Below are positions 29,030 to 40,941 of a DNA stretch of 64,000 nt, in pieces. Source of the DNA: Micromussa lordhowensis (Eukaryota > Cnidaria > Anthozoa > Scleractinia > Lobophylliidae); assembly GCA_964020085.1 (NCBI GenBank), contig OZ026597.1, positions 1,139,813 through 1,203,812 on the forward strand, in the 5' to 3' direction. The notes under the pieces were generated by a model that saw nothing but the letters and a program-made list of their open reading frames with translations, was not told where the DNA came from and did no database searches. A program made the translations under genes and the position numbers. Every line of letters starts with the position of its first letter. The stretch's first letter is position 1.

Positions 29030-29783
29030 CCCAAATGGAGACTATCGTGTTTATTATCCTTCAAATCTTTTACGCAACGCGCGCAGATTTGAAAATCGGG
29101 GTATATTCTCTGATATTCCCCAGTTTTAGTTGGGGAATATTCGGTCACGTGACGGGTTTAGACCAATCGCGCGCGAGCGAAAATATTTGATGGATTATAA
29201 AATATGATATATTGTACGTTTGTCGGCGAGAAGTCTTCTACCGGAAGAATGATCACGCCAGACCAGAGGTTAGGATGATACGCACTTCAGTAACAAGTTT
29301 CTCGTATGCGAAAGAGTGTTTTATAGCGATATAACGCTCTGCACTCAATACAACGAAATGATCAAGCGACGCTATGACACACCTTGTGGTAAAAACCATT
29401 GTTATTTTGGCTAGCGTGCTGCAAATTATGCCTGTGCCACTACTGAGCAGGAACCTATAGTGAACGATTTGCAAAGGTTGAACAACAAATCCCACAACAA
29501 GGTCAGTTGTGGCTAAACAGGCGAGTGATACGTTAGATTTGGTGCGAAGTTGACGGTTGGTTTTCACTGCCACAATGACTAAGATGTTCAGCAAAATGAC
29601 GACAGGACAGCTGATAGCGTTAACGGTGATTCTGAAGATGAATACAGCGCGAAGCTCGGAAAAAAGTCTCTCGGCAATCGTACAAAGCTCATTTCGAGTT
29701 GTCGGAAAACGCGAGTTTTCGCTACTCGTTTCCTCTGCTGTGTCAACGCTAAATAAACCCGTGCTACTAATTTCGAGGAACAT
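28536..29783 (-). pseudogene. Rhodopsin-class GPCR, broken copy 1 (TM5-TM6 replaced by a foldback element)
   Basis: Intronless relative of the intact receptors at 31731 and 40942. The N-terminal part (29783 to about 29208) keeps TM1-TM4, with LLNILV, LATTDLVVGF, AERYIAIKHSFAYEKLV and the start of TM4. The C-terminal part (about 28865-28536) resumes at the loop before TM7 and keeps VLNSLFNPLLYAVRIRY. The segment equivalent to TM5, loop 3 and TM6 (about 110 residues) is missing; 28866-29207 is a hairpin-bearing insert with stops. The N-terminus and tail have also diverged. It cannot make a seven-helix receptor. Confidence 0.85.
28866..29052. mobile_element. Foldback element inside GPCR pseudogene 1
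   Basis: Arms ATATTTGTCC..GACATTATCTGTTC and GAACAGATAATGTCC..GGACAAATAT, with outer ends GTCTCCATTTGG / CCAAATGGAGAC. The two arms pair for about 65 bp. It sits where receptor TM5-TM6 coding should be. Confidence 0.8.
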
Positions 29784-30164
29784 TAATTGCTTGTTTTCTC
29801 ATATTATGTGAGATATTACGTTTTAACCAAACGTCAAGAAAGCTGAAGCAAACTCAAGCCAGTCGGTGAACATGTGAATACTGTGCCGTGAAATATGTTT
29901 GTGACAGCTTATGCTAATGTAAAGACACCTTACACGCATTTCAATCGAAATTTTTCCCATCAAGAAGCACAAATGTCAAATGGTTTATTATGATGAAATT
30001 CTTCACACATTTAAATATGTAGACAGCTTTAAAACCGTTGTGTAGCCGTTTTCGGATTTAGTCGTAAGATCCGAGTGGTTTACTTAGATCTTCAGTCGGT
30101 ACGCTGATTTGGCGCACCAGTCTGATTAAACATCTGAATAAAGGGGGCCAGTTTTTAAAGAAAC

Positions 30165-30355
30165 TGTGGTGTTGCGTCGGTTGGAGTATTACAAGATAAT
30201 TTGGTTTTATCAACTGGGTTGATAATGTGAATTGGCCACCGTAAAGAGATTTGGATGCGGACGTTTCGAGCGTTAGCCCTTCGTCGGAGCTTTCGAATCT
30301 CTTTACGGTGGCCAATTCACATTATCAACCCAGTTGATAAAACCAAATTATCTGA
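30165..30355. repeat. Foldback repeat with GACGTTTCGAGCG core, copy 2
   Basis: The arm TAATTTGGTTTTATCAACTG (30195 on) pairs with CAGTTGATAAAACCAAATTA (30334-30353); the pairing continues through GAATTGGCCACCGTAAAGAG. Copy 1 at 1876-2016 shares the core and flanks. Confidence 0.8.
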
Positions 30356-30379
30356 TTAAACATCTGCTGGTAATGTTTT

Positions 30380-31730
30380 CATTTACTTCATTGTACAACT
30401 CAGGATTAGTTGTTAAATGGCATGGCTTTATCTTTCCAGTAAATGGGGATCAAGTAGGCTATCATTCCACTCCAAAATTCGATGGCTCACTGGGTGACTG
30501 GTAGATGTAGTCAATCATACAGTTGTTTTTCGGGTAAGTGTTTAGGCCAAACATCAATTTTGAGTTGGTAAATTCACATGACTTACCTACAGTATCCAGT
30601 ATTCTTCTCATTTTCTCAGACGAGATTTTATTAACTAACCACAAGTGAATGCTAAAGCTTTCAGATTTTGAGGACGAGAGTAAATTTAATCGCTTCAGCT
30701 TCCTTTGTTTGAAGAAAATTAGGCGCTTATCGGCGGACGTATTGTGTTTCGCGTTAATGAGTTTGTGATTAATATATCGACTAAAAATAACATTTATAGA
30801 ATAGCAAATAAGCTTTAGTATTATATTTTTAAATTAAACATGGTAATAATTTTCATTTCTATATTCTGTGTCCATAAACGGAAATTTGTTGAACATGTAC
30901 CGTATCTCACTGCCTTTGCAACACGTTACCTTCTGCTGTTCGTATGTTCATCTGATACTTCACATCCTTTAACACGTTTGATTTCGGCTTCTCTCAGTTA
31001 TAAACCCGTGAATTGCGCAAGTAAGTTACGAATAGACCGTTTTCGGTATATTAAAATTCAGCTTCGCAATGAGGCTTAGAGAACACAGACAAAGGAAATT
31101 CAATGGCCGTGTTTTTGATATATCGAAAGTGGCCTGTTGTAGGGGTGGATCAGATTGGTCGATTATCGCAGGGGCATATATCATTTGACATCAGACAACG
31201 TGTTACGTAACTTCGAGTGTTGACAGCGTTGCACTTAAGATGGAACTGTTAGTTCAAATGGTTTTTAACCTTAAAACTTCTGGTTAATTTGTGCTCGAAC
31301 GGAATAAAAACTTCTCATTCTCAGTATTCTATCGACTAGTATTTCTATCTGCATGACAGTAAGTTATTAAATCACATTTGAAAGTTGGCTGTAAGTATAA
31401 ACGCTAACTTATTACCAAAATGCGATTCCAGATTTTAGACGCTTTTTGGTGGCTGACTGCAGTAGAGGGGTAGGGCTTCCGAGTAGAAGTTGCCAAACAC
31501 TTAGATAGGATGTAACACACATAGATTGAAATTTTTAACAGACATTTTTACTTACGCAAGATTTTCGAAAAGTCTGAGGCCTATAAACACTATCAATCCT
31601 ATCAAATACTACACCGTCTTAACACTTTTAACATAATTAGCTTAGCCATATACTCAATTTTGACTTCTTTGATGAGCAGCTTCTTCAAGTTGCTCTTCTG
31701 ACTGTATCTCCGTGACTTGCCATTATCGGT
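30380..31730. other. GPCR-cluster spacer with duplicated flanking DNA
   Basis: 30540-31060 aligns by eye with the upstream DNA of the other receptors. Examples are TTCACATGACTTAC, AATGCTAAAGCTTTCAG, CGGACGTATTGTG and CATAAACGGAAATTTG..TGAACATGTAC, also found reversed near 43180-43220. No independent gene seen. Confidence 0.5.
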
Positions 31731-32828
31731 TCAATGTCTCATTTCCTTGTTCCGTTCGGCACCTTCTCGGAAATCCCTGTTTTCTCCTTGTTGAACAGTA
31801 GCTACAACTCCAACTTGTCTAGGTCCAAAAATGTTCCTTTCAAGGTGCTCTGCCTGTGCAATAGTTTTCCTCGACAACAACTGAATGAAAGCTACGCGGA
31901 AATATCTTATTCTAACAGCGTAAATCAGTGGATTAAACAACGAATTCAGTACAGGGAATAAAGTGAGAAGATGATACATGATATAGTTTATATTAGCGGG
32001 GATGGTGTCTTTCATAAAGGATATAAAAATGACAGCAATGATAATCAGTGTCGGGAAATAACACAGGAAAATTGTGAGTAGTACAATAATTGTGCAGTAA
32101 AAAGCTTTCTTATTCTTGAGTAACTTCTTCTTCACTTCTAAGGAAACTTGATTAGCAATAATTTGTTTTTCGATGCGGCGGACCTCCCTGTATACAGAAA
32201 CGTTAAAATAAACGACTAACACAATGGACATAAACTGCATAATAACAACTACTAACATAAGCACATTTTGTATGTTTCCTGGCCAGAAGTCTTCTACAGC
32301 TATCGGAAGGACGATTGCGACAACCCACGCCAGACCAGAAGCTACGATGATACGAACTTCAGTAACAAGGCTCTCGTATGCGAAAGAGTGTTTTATAGCG
32401 ATATAACGCTCTCCACTCAATACAACGAAATGATTAAGCGACGCTATGACACACCTTGTGGTAAAAACCATTGTTATTTTTGCTAGCGGGCTGCAAATTA
32501 TGCCTGTGCCACTATTGAGCATGAAGCTATAGTGAACGATTTGCAAAGGTTGAACAACAAATCCCACAACAAGGTCAGTTGTGGCTAAACAGGCGAGTGA
32601 TACGTTAGATTTGGTGCGAAGTTGACGGTTGGTTTTCACTGCCACCATCACCAAGATGTTCAGCAAAATGACGAAAGGACAGCTGATAGCAGTAACGGCG
32701 ATTCTGAAGATGAATACAGCGCGAAGCTCGGGAGAAAATCTTTCGGGAATCGGTCGAGGTAAATATAGGACGGGACAACTGACTGATGTGGTGTTGATTG
32801 TTGTATAATTCATGTTTTCTGCATTCAC
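31731..32828 (-). CDS. Rhodopsin-class (class A) GPCR, intact, intronless, 365 aa
   Basis: Seven-helix plasma-membrane receptor; ligand unknown. N-glycosylation sites N7 and N12 lie before TM1. TM1 at about 38-66 (LLNILV, N57), TM2 with LATTDLVVG (D85), TM3 from C112 to ERY 140-142 (DRY variant), TM4 with W168, TM5 about 186-212, TM6 about 243-268 with CYFP 256-259 instead of CWxP, TM7 with NPLIY 299-303 and a basic tail. The loop between TM4 and TM5 is very short and has no cysteine, and TM5 lacks its usual proline. These are features of the melanocortin/cannabinoid/adenosine-type (MECA) receptors, so an orphan MECA-like receptor is the best guess. Met1 or Met6 could start; the copy at 40942 begins at the equivalent of Met6. 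Confidence 0.9.
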   Translation of the reverse strand: MNAENMNYTTINTTSVSCPVLYLPRPIPERFSPELRAVFIFRIAVTAISCPFVILLNILVMVAVKTNRQLRTKSNVSLACLATTDLVVGFVVQPLQIVHYSFMLNSGTGIICSPLAKITMVFTTRCVIASLNHFVVLSGERYIAIKHSFAYESLVTEVRIIVASGLAWVVAIVLPIAVEDFWPGNIQNVLMLVVVIMQFMSIVLVVYFNVSVYREVRRIEKQIIANQVSLEVKKKLLKNKKAFYCTIIVLLTIFLCYFPTLIIIAVIFISFMKDTIPANINYIMYHLLTLFPVLNSLFNPLIYAVRIRYFRVAFIQLLSRKTIAQAEHLERNIFGPRQVGVVATVQQGENRDFREGAERNKEMRH

Positions 32829-33716
32829 TCAAACGCTTTCGCTTGCTCGTGTTGCTCGGCGAATATGAAGCGTGGACAGTTTGTCCTCTGATTTGTTTTT
32901 GCTTAACTGAAACATTACAAATCACTTTTTTTATTATTATTATTTCACAAACTAGAATTTACATCTGCATGACGGTTTAAGAAAGCTATTGTATGATATT
33001 TTGAAGTTGCCAGTAAGTATTTAACTTGAACTTCGGCTGATTATTCTAGCTTGTCCATTAAAGAGCGGAATTCCACTTGTATTCGCAGCTGAAAACCAGC
33101 AATTGAACAAAGATGCTTTTAACGAATAAATTGTTTGTTAATACCCCTGTTGAAAAGCTGAAACAAACGGCAATTTGAAGTTAGTAAATGCACGTGACTC
33201 TCTTGCAGTATTCATGCAGCTATAGGTTACGAACGAAAAACATTTCTTCTCATTTCTTGGGACGAGAGTCTATGGAATAAACACGAGTCAGTGCTAAAGC
33301 CTTTATTTTCCTTTCTTTAAAGATAATTAGGCGGTAGTCGACTGAACTGCTGTGTTTTTCGTTGTTAATGGTAAGTGATTATTTTATCGACTAATATTAG
33401 CGTTTGTATACTCTTATCATATTTTGTAAAAAAGTCAATTTTCACTTTTATGTTCTGTCTTTAGAAAAGGGATTCGATAGTTTTGAAAAGCCGGAATACA
33501 CTGCGGAAGCCAAATACATTCAGCAAAGAGGTGCCTTTAGCGATTAAATGGAAGTAGTTTGTCCAAAAAGCCCGAAGTTAATTACTAATTGAACCAAATC
33601 GAACGTTTGATTATTTGAACTCAATCGAACTTAATCGAACCCAATCACGCGATAGGGTTCGAATGATTTCGGTAATCTAACACAATCGAACTCTTACAAT
33701 AAAATTCACTTTTACC
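32829..33716. other. Upstream flank of GPCR 31731
   Basis: Shares blocks with the upstream DNA of the other copies (CGACTAGAATTT, GCATGAC, AAGCTATTGT, CGGAATTCCACTT). May hold the receptor promoter. 33585-33690 contains imperfect repeats of TCGAAC (TAATCGAACCCAATC). Confidence 0.45.
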
Positions 33717-33981
33717 GAATTGAATAATTTGCATGGGTCTGATCCACAACTAAGTACGTAAATGTGGGTGTTAATTATGGTGTAATAGACCCATTTCAGT
33801 TAATTCCCAATCTGGAGGACAAAACAATAAGATTGTTTTGCATTTGAAAGGTTTGTTTCTCTCAGGGGAGAAAACAACCATTGTTTGTCCTCCAGATTGG
33901 GAATTACTGAAATGGGTCTATTAACTTGACACGAATACGGCGCCATTCGTGTGGATCAGACCCATGCAAATTATTCAATTC
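33717..33981. mobile_element. MITE nested inside another MITE
   Basis: Outer element with perfect 31-bp TIRs (33717-33747 and 33951-33981, containing ATAATTTGCATGGGTCTGAT). Inside it an inner element 33783-33923 has TIRs starting TAATAGACCCATTTCAGT and continuing AATTCCCAATCTGGAGGACA on both sides. Confidence 0.85.
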
Positions 33982-34388
33982 AATTATTCAACTTACATAA
34001 AAGAAATAGAGATAATTGATAATAAAAATTCAAAATCTATAAAATTACGAATTCCATGATGCAGAGATATTAAAATCATACAAACAAATTAGACTAATGA
34101 CGGCTAAACCAGTGTCCATAAAACGCCCTGAGTATAAAAGCAATATGGACCATGTATTTCAGATATCCGCACTAGCTACATTTATTTTACAGTCTAATGA
34201 TTGCTCTATCTTGATACGAAACGGCGTTCGCGAACCTCTAACGCATGCATGTACCGATCTTAAGAGTTCAAACGAAATCTGTGTCCTGAGCCAAGTGATT
34301 ACAATATGATAAGGCTCGGTGTCTTTCTGAGCTATCTTGTCTGCGAGATGCTTTTAAGAACCGCTGACACTCGTTTCCCATTCCGCCT

Positions 34389-35133
34389 TTGGTTCCAAAC
34401 ACTAAAGGCGTAAACGAACCCATTTCTACATCTAACACCGCTGCTGGTACTTATGGGCAGGTCGTTTGGGGAGGCTGTTCAAATACAGACCTTCTACAAT
34501 CTTTGGAATTACTTCACCGAAGAGCAGCCAGAATAATATATAACTTACCTCACGATACGCCTACTGACGAAGTATACCGACAATCGAAATGGAACACTTT
34601 AACCTTTTATTATAAACTTCGATTAATTAAATTATTTCATAGCGTGTTCATAGGTGAAGCACCTGCGGCTCTTTCATATTTGACAAATAAACCTCGCACT
34701 GTATACCACCTCAGAAGGAGTAATAACGTTATCGTCCCTCGTTTTAATTCAAAATTTCTTAAAAACTCAATAAGCTATAGAGGCGCTATTCTTTGGAACG
34801 CTGTCTCGAGCCACTATACGGGCCAGTTTACTGAGTTTTATCGTAAAGTGAAGAAGGACATTTATTTTAAGGAACTTGATTTTAGCGCACAGTCGGCCCA
34901 GTCATTGCCAAGGCACTACCTAGATTTTAAATGCTTTTAAATATTTAACATTTTATGCCTGTATTTTACATTTTATGCTTGTGTTTTACATTTTATTCTG
35001 TAAGTAATGTTATCACTATTTCAATTTAGTTTCATATTGTAATTATTTCCACACGACCCCACAAGCTCTAAGCTTTAAACCCTATCGTGTTTAAATAAAG
35101 GATATGATGATGATGATGATGATGATGATGACG
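34389..35133 (+). mobile_element. 5'-truncated non-LTR retrotransposon (LINE) 3' end
   Basis: The open frame to 34940 (183 codons) encodes the region after the reverse transcriptase core seen in CR1/L2/jockey-like LINEs: LELLHRRAARIIYNLP, then W..LTFYYKLRLIKLFH, then YHLRRS. A stop is followed by a short 3'UTR with repeats of TTTACATTTTATGC and an AATAAAGGATATGATG end leading into an (ATG)n/(GAT)n run, the microsatellite tail typical of these LINEs. No catalytic RT domain remains, so it is a dead copy. Confidence 0.85.
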
Positions 35134-36063
35134 CTTCTTCTCTTCTTCTTGCTCCTTGGAGACTTCCAATGTTGGCTTGCTCTGGTAACACTTGGAGTTG
35201 ACGTGCGTAACTCTGACAACAAAGCGTGCACTATTGTTCGCATCTAAAACCGGAATTCCACTTAACTGAATATAAAGCTGAAACCCAGCTTAACGAAGAC
35301 GCTTTCGGCGAGTAAATCGTTAGCAAACAATCGTAACCAAAGAATTTAATCCCAACGGACTAGCCCCGCCGGGCTAATATGATTGTCCTGCCTCAGTTTA
35401 GATATAAAATTGGTAAGCTTCTGATGTTTTGCACTCAGTACAACGACCCAAGCGACGTTAGGACACATCTTAAGTTAAAAGCTACTGTTATCTTGGCTAG
35501 CGTGCTGCCAAGTATGTCAGTCTCACCTTTGCATATGAGTATAAAGCTATGGCGAACGATTTGCAAAGGTTGAACAACAAGTCCCAAAACACGATCAGTT
35601 CTGGCTAAACAGGCGAGTGAGACGTTAGATTTGGGTGCGAAGTTGACGGTTGGTTTTCATGCAAGGCCACCATGACCAAGATGTTCAGGTAAATGACGAA
35701 AGGACCCCCCTCCCCCGGTCCGCGAAGTGGAGCCCCAGACCTATGTAGGAAAGAAAAGGAAACATAACCATGAATTGATTTTCCCATGGTTATCATGGCT
35801 GGTGGTATTGCTCGTGGGCACGTACGCATGACGACGACGACGGCGGTGACGGAGTAGCACAAGATGGCGGCCATACTCCAGCTAATACGGGTTGACAGAC
35901 ATGCTCTCTTGGTTTATAGCGTCCTTCTTTGATATCACGGGACATTCATGTTATGGTCAATTGACACCTGTCAACCTAAGTACTTCATGTATCCCTTCCA
36001 GATATTATAGTTTATTATATGGCTAGCTCCGCGAGCGGGCAAGATGAATCAAATCCTGCGCTG

Positions 36064-36094
<31 letters not shown>

Positions 36095-36157
36095 CATCTT
36101 GCCCGCTCGGGACTACCCGCCTTGTCCCGCAAGAAAAATTTCCCCGAAAGCCATATA

Positions 36158-36271
36158 ATAAATCCTTTATTGACCAAGCTTGTTCGGTCAAGATGGCTTA
36201 ATATTGGCCTCGTTCTTTTTTTGCGTGTTTATGGACCTCGACTCCGTCTCGGTCCATAAACAGGCAAAAAA

Positions 36272-36304
<33 letters not shown>

Positions 36305-36319
36305 ACACTTGGTCAATAA
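36158..36319. mobile_element. Foldback MITE inside GPCR pseudogene 2
   Basis: TTATTGACCAAG and CTTGGTCAATAA ends; inner arms GGTCAAGATGGCT..ATATTGGCC and GGCCAATAT..AGCCATCTTGACC, meeting at GGTCCATAAAC. A separate GAGCGGGCAAGATG / CATCTTGCCCGCTC hairpin lies just left (36076-36108). Confidence 0.8.
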
Positions 36320-36621
36320 CCCATACGTATCTAATACACTATAATAAGGATAAATATACTATGCTACGTTCTAAATACATTATGATAAGGGACACACCAA
36401 GTACTTACCCCTGTCAAAACAAGGTATCCGCTGACCAGTATCACATGACCATATCGCGGGCTCAAGTTTAGAGCTCATCGAGGTCACATGTTTTTTGGAA
36501 GTGGACCAAGTGCTGGTTTTCGGTTGGATCACAGGTTCATGTCAGGTTAACTTGTTGTAAACACGGCCAGGTTTTTCGGAAACCGGTTAGCGCTAACTAA
36601 GGATTATACAAGTTGACCGAA

Positions 36622-36952
36622 ATCAGGAGCCCATCACTAGGAGCGTACAACTACCCCATATTCCTGTCACGGCGTTTTCACAGACCGATCTATTTTTAGC
36701 TTGAATTTACCGCGAATTCAGACCCCCGCAGGAACCACAGTAACCAATCACAAGCACGGACTTAATTTTTAACTGACGCATTTCAACAGAAGACTAAAAA
36801 GAAAAAGAGCCATTTTTTTCCTTACCGATGCGTGCTCATGTAGACCGGAGCTGACCCATTTCGCGGGAAAAGAAGCCTAAAAATAGACCGGTCTGTAAAA
36901 ATGCCGTGAAATAGGCTTAGTATGGGACTGGTGATGGGCTCCTGCCGAAATA
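36622..36952. repeat. Inverted-repeat element inside GPCR pseudogene 2
   Basis: About 80-bp arms: CAGGAGCCCATCAC and ACAGACCGATCTATTTTTAG on the left, CTAAAAATAGACCGGTCTGT and GTGATGGGCTCCTG on the right, with roughly 170 bp between. Confidence 0.7.
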
Positions 36953-37115
36953 TAAAGTTTTCTTGTGTACAAATGTTTTCACTGCTTTTGTTTTGTGTAT
37001 TTTGAGGACTTTGAGATAATTCAAACTCAAAACAGAAGACCAAACAACATAAACAGAAAACCTCACCGTAAAGTTACAAAACACAAACGAAAATTCTCGC
37101 TTATCCTGGATTAGC

Positions 37116-37495
37116 TTAAGGCGGGGGTACACGTAAAGGCTGTTTTGAGATCGCTTAACACGGCCTTTCTGCCAATATCTCGGTCACTTTTCAAGCGACA
37201 CTAAATTAATCTCTCTGCTCATCTCATTAACCACTGTTTGGCGGTTTTGTGTAAATTTTTGGGTGATTTTTGGGCATTTTGGGAAAGAGATATCTCTTCT
37301 TAAACGATAGTGTAAATTGAGGAAAATATGAAATGTTGAAGGTTTGATGGATTACCAAACAGGCCCCTACAAACATGAGGCTCTCTTTTGCGGGGTCAGC
37401 TGTCTGGTAGTGTTTCCAACCCATCTTAATCCTTACAATTTCCTTTTTTATATCACTTCAAATTTCACGCCTGTTCATGTTTACCCCCGCCTTAA
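37116..37495. mobile_element. TTAA-flanked MITE, 380 bp (piggyBac-like)
   Basis: TTAA at both ends, with TIR TTAAGGCGGGGGTACACGTA on the left and TTAAGGCGGGGGTAAACATG on the right strand. Third distinct TTAA-bounded element in the window. Confidence 0.75.
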
Positions 37496-37675
37496 TCGAG
37501 CTTTGAGCATCCCGGCCCAGGGGCTCCGCTTTTATGCTTGGCTAAATCTATACATTAGCGTTGACGGCGATTCTGAAAATAAAAGCAGCGCGAAGTTTCA
37601 ACAATCAACAGAGGAAAATATGGGACTGGACCATAACTGACTGATGTGGTGTTGATTGTGGTGTAAACGTTTTTC

Positions 37676-40600
37676 GCTTGCTCGTGTTGCTTCAAAAATG
37701 AGAAGCTGTTTCAGTGTGCGGACAGTTTAACAGCTAATTGTTTTGTGTTTCAAATAAATTCAATTTATTATTATTTCATCGACTAGAATTTCCATCTGCA
37801 TCACAATGAGTAAGCTATTGTGTCACATTTTTAATTTTGTTGTAGGTATTAACATTAACTTCCAGTACAATTGGTCTCCAAAAACCGGAATTACACTTCA
37901 ATATGCAGCTGAGGCCCGGCAATTCAACAAAGATGCTTTTCACAAGTAAATCGTAGGTTGAGAATCCTGTCGTAAGCGCAAGGCCAAACGGAACTTTCGA
38001 GCTAGCTATAGTTTAGGCATGAAAAGCATTCAGATTCTGTCAGACTAGAGTGAATGCTAAAGCTTTCATATTTTGATGACGAAAGTTAATTTGCTCGCTT
38101 CAGCTTCCTTTGTTTGAAGAACGTTAGGCGGTTATAGCGGCGGACCAGTTGTGTTTCACGTTTAACGTTTAATTAAGGTCATTCCACTGAAATAGAACCT
38201 ACACTGAGATTTTTGTCAAACTTTGCCTATTCACTGTTTATTGCGGGCGACCAGCGGAGCCCGCAATCCTAATCTCAACATTGGTTTCAAACGCATGCGC
38301 GGCAGTTATATAGCCTTGCAGTGACTCGAATTTAGCAATAAAAGTCGTCCTTCCAAATATTTGTCCTTAGGGACACTAAGAACCAATGAAATGAAAGGAC
38401 GTAATTTTAGCACAGGCGCTTTGACCACGCGAGACAAACACGAAGCAGCAGTAATTTGAGCACAGGCGTTCTGACCGCTAGAAACCAACACCAAGCAGAA
38501 GACAATTCTCACCAAAGCATAGCTGTTTCACCTTCCATAGTCAATGATCTTTAATGTAGTTGAAGGGTCAAATAATATGTAAATTTCGCCTTCTTGAAGC
38601 TAAGAATGTCAAGAATCACGTGCAGTTCATGCAGAAGTGGCGGTCCATAAATTGGAATGCACACAACACAATTTTATCACGTGGACGACGTCTATTTCGT
38701 CGAAGAATCACGTGCAGCTCATGCATAGCTGGCGCGCCGTCCAATCAAAATCGAGCGTGTGAACTTGTGATCGGAACGTTTCCTGTCCGTGTCTGTTGTT
38801 GTCGGGTTACATCAAATGACCTTGACTAAATCAATATGTCCATTTTATAATCAACAGTGTTTTTATTTACAACGTGAAAAAATAACCATTTTGTCAAACC
38901 CAACACAAAATAGAACTAGTGTATAATCAAACTGGTGTTACTGTTTCACAAGGTCAGTAAAACCACTCTTAGGTCCCTTTGTCTCGTTTTAGGGAAAACA
39001 ATCACCCACACTATGCAACCCTTTATTGCCCTGCAAATATAAATGCCCAAAATGGAAAAAGAACACAACGCCACTGTTTTACAATGAATTCGTTAACCTC
39101 AGCAGTGAAACAAATCATGCATAGCCCTCGCCCGCACTTCCTAACCTGTGGTTATTACTAGTATTGTAGGAACTTAAATTTGGAAATAAAAATGAGAATG
39201 AGGGGTCCCAGGTTCATTTAGGAGCAACAGCACGTTGTTTATACCATATAAATCGTTATAATATTACCACGATTGCTTGCAATATTCACGTTTCCGACGA
39301 TTGCTTCTTCTCAACACTGAGAATTGGCCCATATTTATTTTACGTAGAGAAATTCACTACTCAATTCAATACAACAGAAAAAATGATAGGTCACCACGCT
39401 CGTTTTCGAGAAAATGACGATTTACCTATATAGCGAGAAAGAAAAAGACGCCATTTTTTAATGCGCGCGTGCTAATCACGCGTAAAACTATGCGCAGTAG
39501 GGATGCGCAATGCAATACTGGGTAATGGCCTTAAAAGCAAATAAGCAACCTCGTTCCCAGGCTCTCTCATTTTACCGCCCCCCTGGAGCGAGCGAGGAGA
39601 GACCCTGGTTGGGTCTGGTCGCGTGTCTCCCAGAATCTGAGAGATGAAGAATTATTGAAGGGATGGGCGGCCTAGTAGAAATTTTGGCTATACTGAGCCT
39701 ACGGGAGTGCGGGATGTGTTGTAACCTAAGTAAACCAGGAATGATACATTTGTTCTACGGCAAATGTTTTAAAAGCAAGCCACCGGAACGATGATCCTGC
39801 TCGTATACGTTGGATCAATAAAATGAAGAATATAAAGGCAGTGTGTACTATATTTCGGCTGGCCAAACCAGCCGGTTTGATATGCGTGTTTTGAGGGCAA
39901 TTTCAGTTAAATGTTCACAAAACCGATGTGAGAAACCTAAATAAGTACTTTATTAAACTAGTTTGTTCGATTCGTATGCTATTGGAGAAATATTTATCTC
40001 GTGTATTTTTTTGTCAAGGTTATCCAGCACACCTGCGGCTCGGTCCATAAACCTGCTATAGAAGAAAAAATATCTTGGCCTCTTTTAAAAATCCCGAATT
40101 ACTCTTGAATATACCACTAAAATCCGCAATTTAAATAAAGATGCTTTCAACAGTAAATGTTAATACTCATATCCAAAAAGGTAAACCCCAACGAAGATTT
40201 GGAGTTAGTTATAGCATATCACATACAGTTTACGCACGAAACGGATTTCTTCATAGTCTTTCGGACGAGAGTTAATTTACTTACTACATGTCAATGCTGA
40301 AGCCTTCAGTTTTTTCGGGAAGAGGGATTAATTACTGAAAGTTGGCCATTAAGGTTGTAGATTCTGGAAGGAATTACAGTTATTTATTTTATTAGTTATT
40401 TACAGATTGCGATAAAGATTAACGTGTTTAAAATTTGATGTCGATTTTGCTTTAAGTTACGTGTTTAGAATTTAATGATGTTACAACTCCCGGCGTCAAC
40501 TGACACTTTGACTTAAAACTTTCAGAAATTGTTAGATCTGTTCTCCATTCGTTCCGACTTACCCTTGTGTACATGGTTTCAATTTACTTACAGCTAATTT

Positions 40601-40941
40601 GGTCATTCATGAAGTTGAGCTTTGATTTCTAGTTCAATCTCATTCTTACAGGATATCAGCTGGTACATGTTTTCTGTATTTTTTTCTAAGTTTTTCACCT
40701 GATAAGATAATCTTCACAAAAGAGTTTTTACTCAAGATTTTTGAAACTTGTATACGACTTGATCTACGTCGTGAAGTGAGGACGACTGTGGAGCTCGAGT
40801 CGACTTTACTGACTCGTTTCTTCAAATTTTTCTTCCAACTGTGTCTCTGAACGCAGTTACCATTGTTAAAAATGTCTCATTCCTTCTCATTTAGGAATTT
40901 ACTGAGAATGGCTATGAAATCGTTATCAATGACCTGTTTCT
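37676..40941. other. GPCR-cluster spacer with duplicated flank and short direct repeats
   Basis: 37676-38165 and 40100-40330 match the upstream DNA of the receptor genes. 38392-38500 holds a diverged direct repeat around AGCACAGGCG, and AATCACGTGCAG..TCATGCA occurs at 38612 and 38705. 39549-39612 is a CCAGG-type short hairpin (TCCCAGGCTCTCTC / GAGAGACCCTGG). 40740-40940 resembles receptor 3' flanks. No gene recognised. Confidence 0.5.

Larger units (their letters stand above)
35420..37675 (-). pseudogene. Rhodopsin-class GPCR, broken copy 2 (split by a 1.85 kb insertion)
   Basis: The N-terminal coding equivalent lies at 37558-37670: TTACACCACAATCAACACCA and a FIFRIAVNA segment are present, but the ATG is mutated. 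The reading then jumps to 35706-35420, which keeps FVI.LNILVMVA and the DNA equivalent of TM2-TM3 with frameshifts (extra bases in GATTTGGGTGCG and CATGCAAGGCC). Between them 35707-37557 is inserted DNA with several foldback elements. Nothing after TM3 is found. Confidence 0.8.

Noticed and set aside
34389..34940. Host gene with a 183-codon ORF
   Set aside because: The sequence matches the C-terminal part of LINE reverse transcriptase proteins and is followed by a LINE-type 3' tail.
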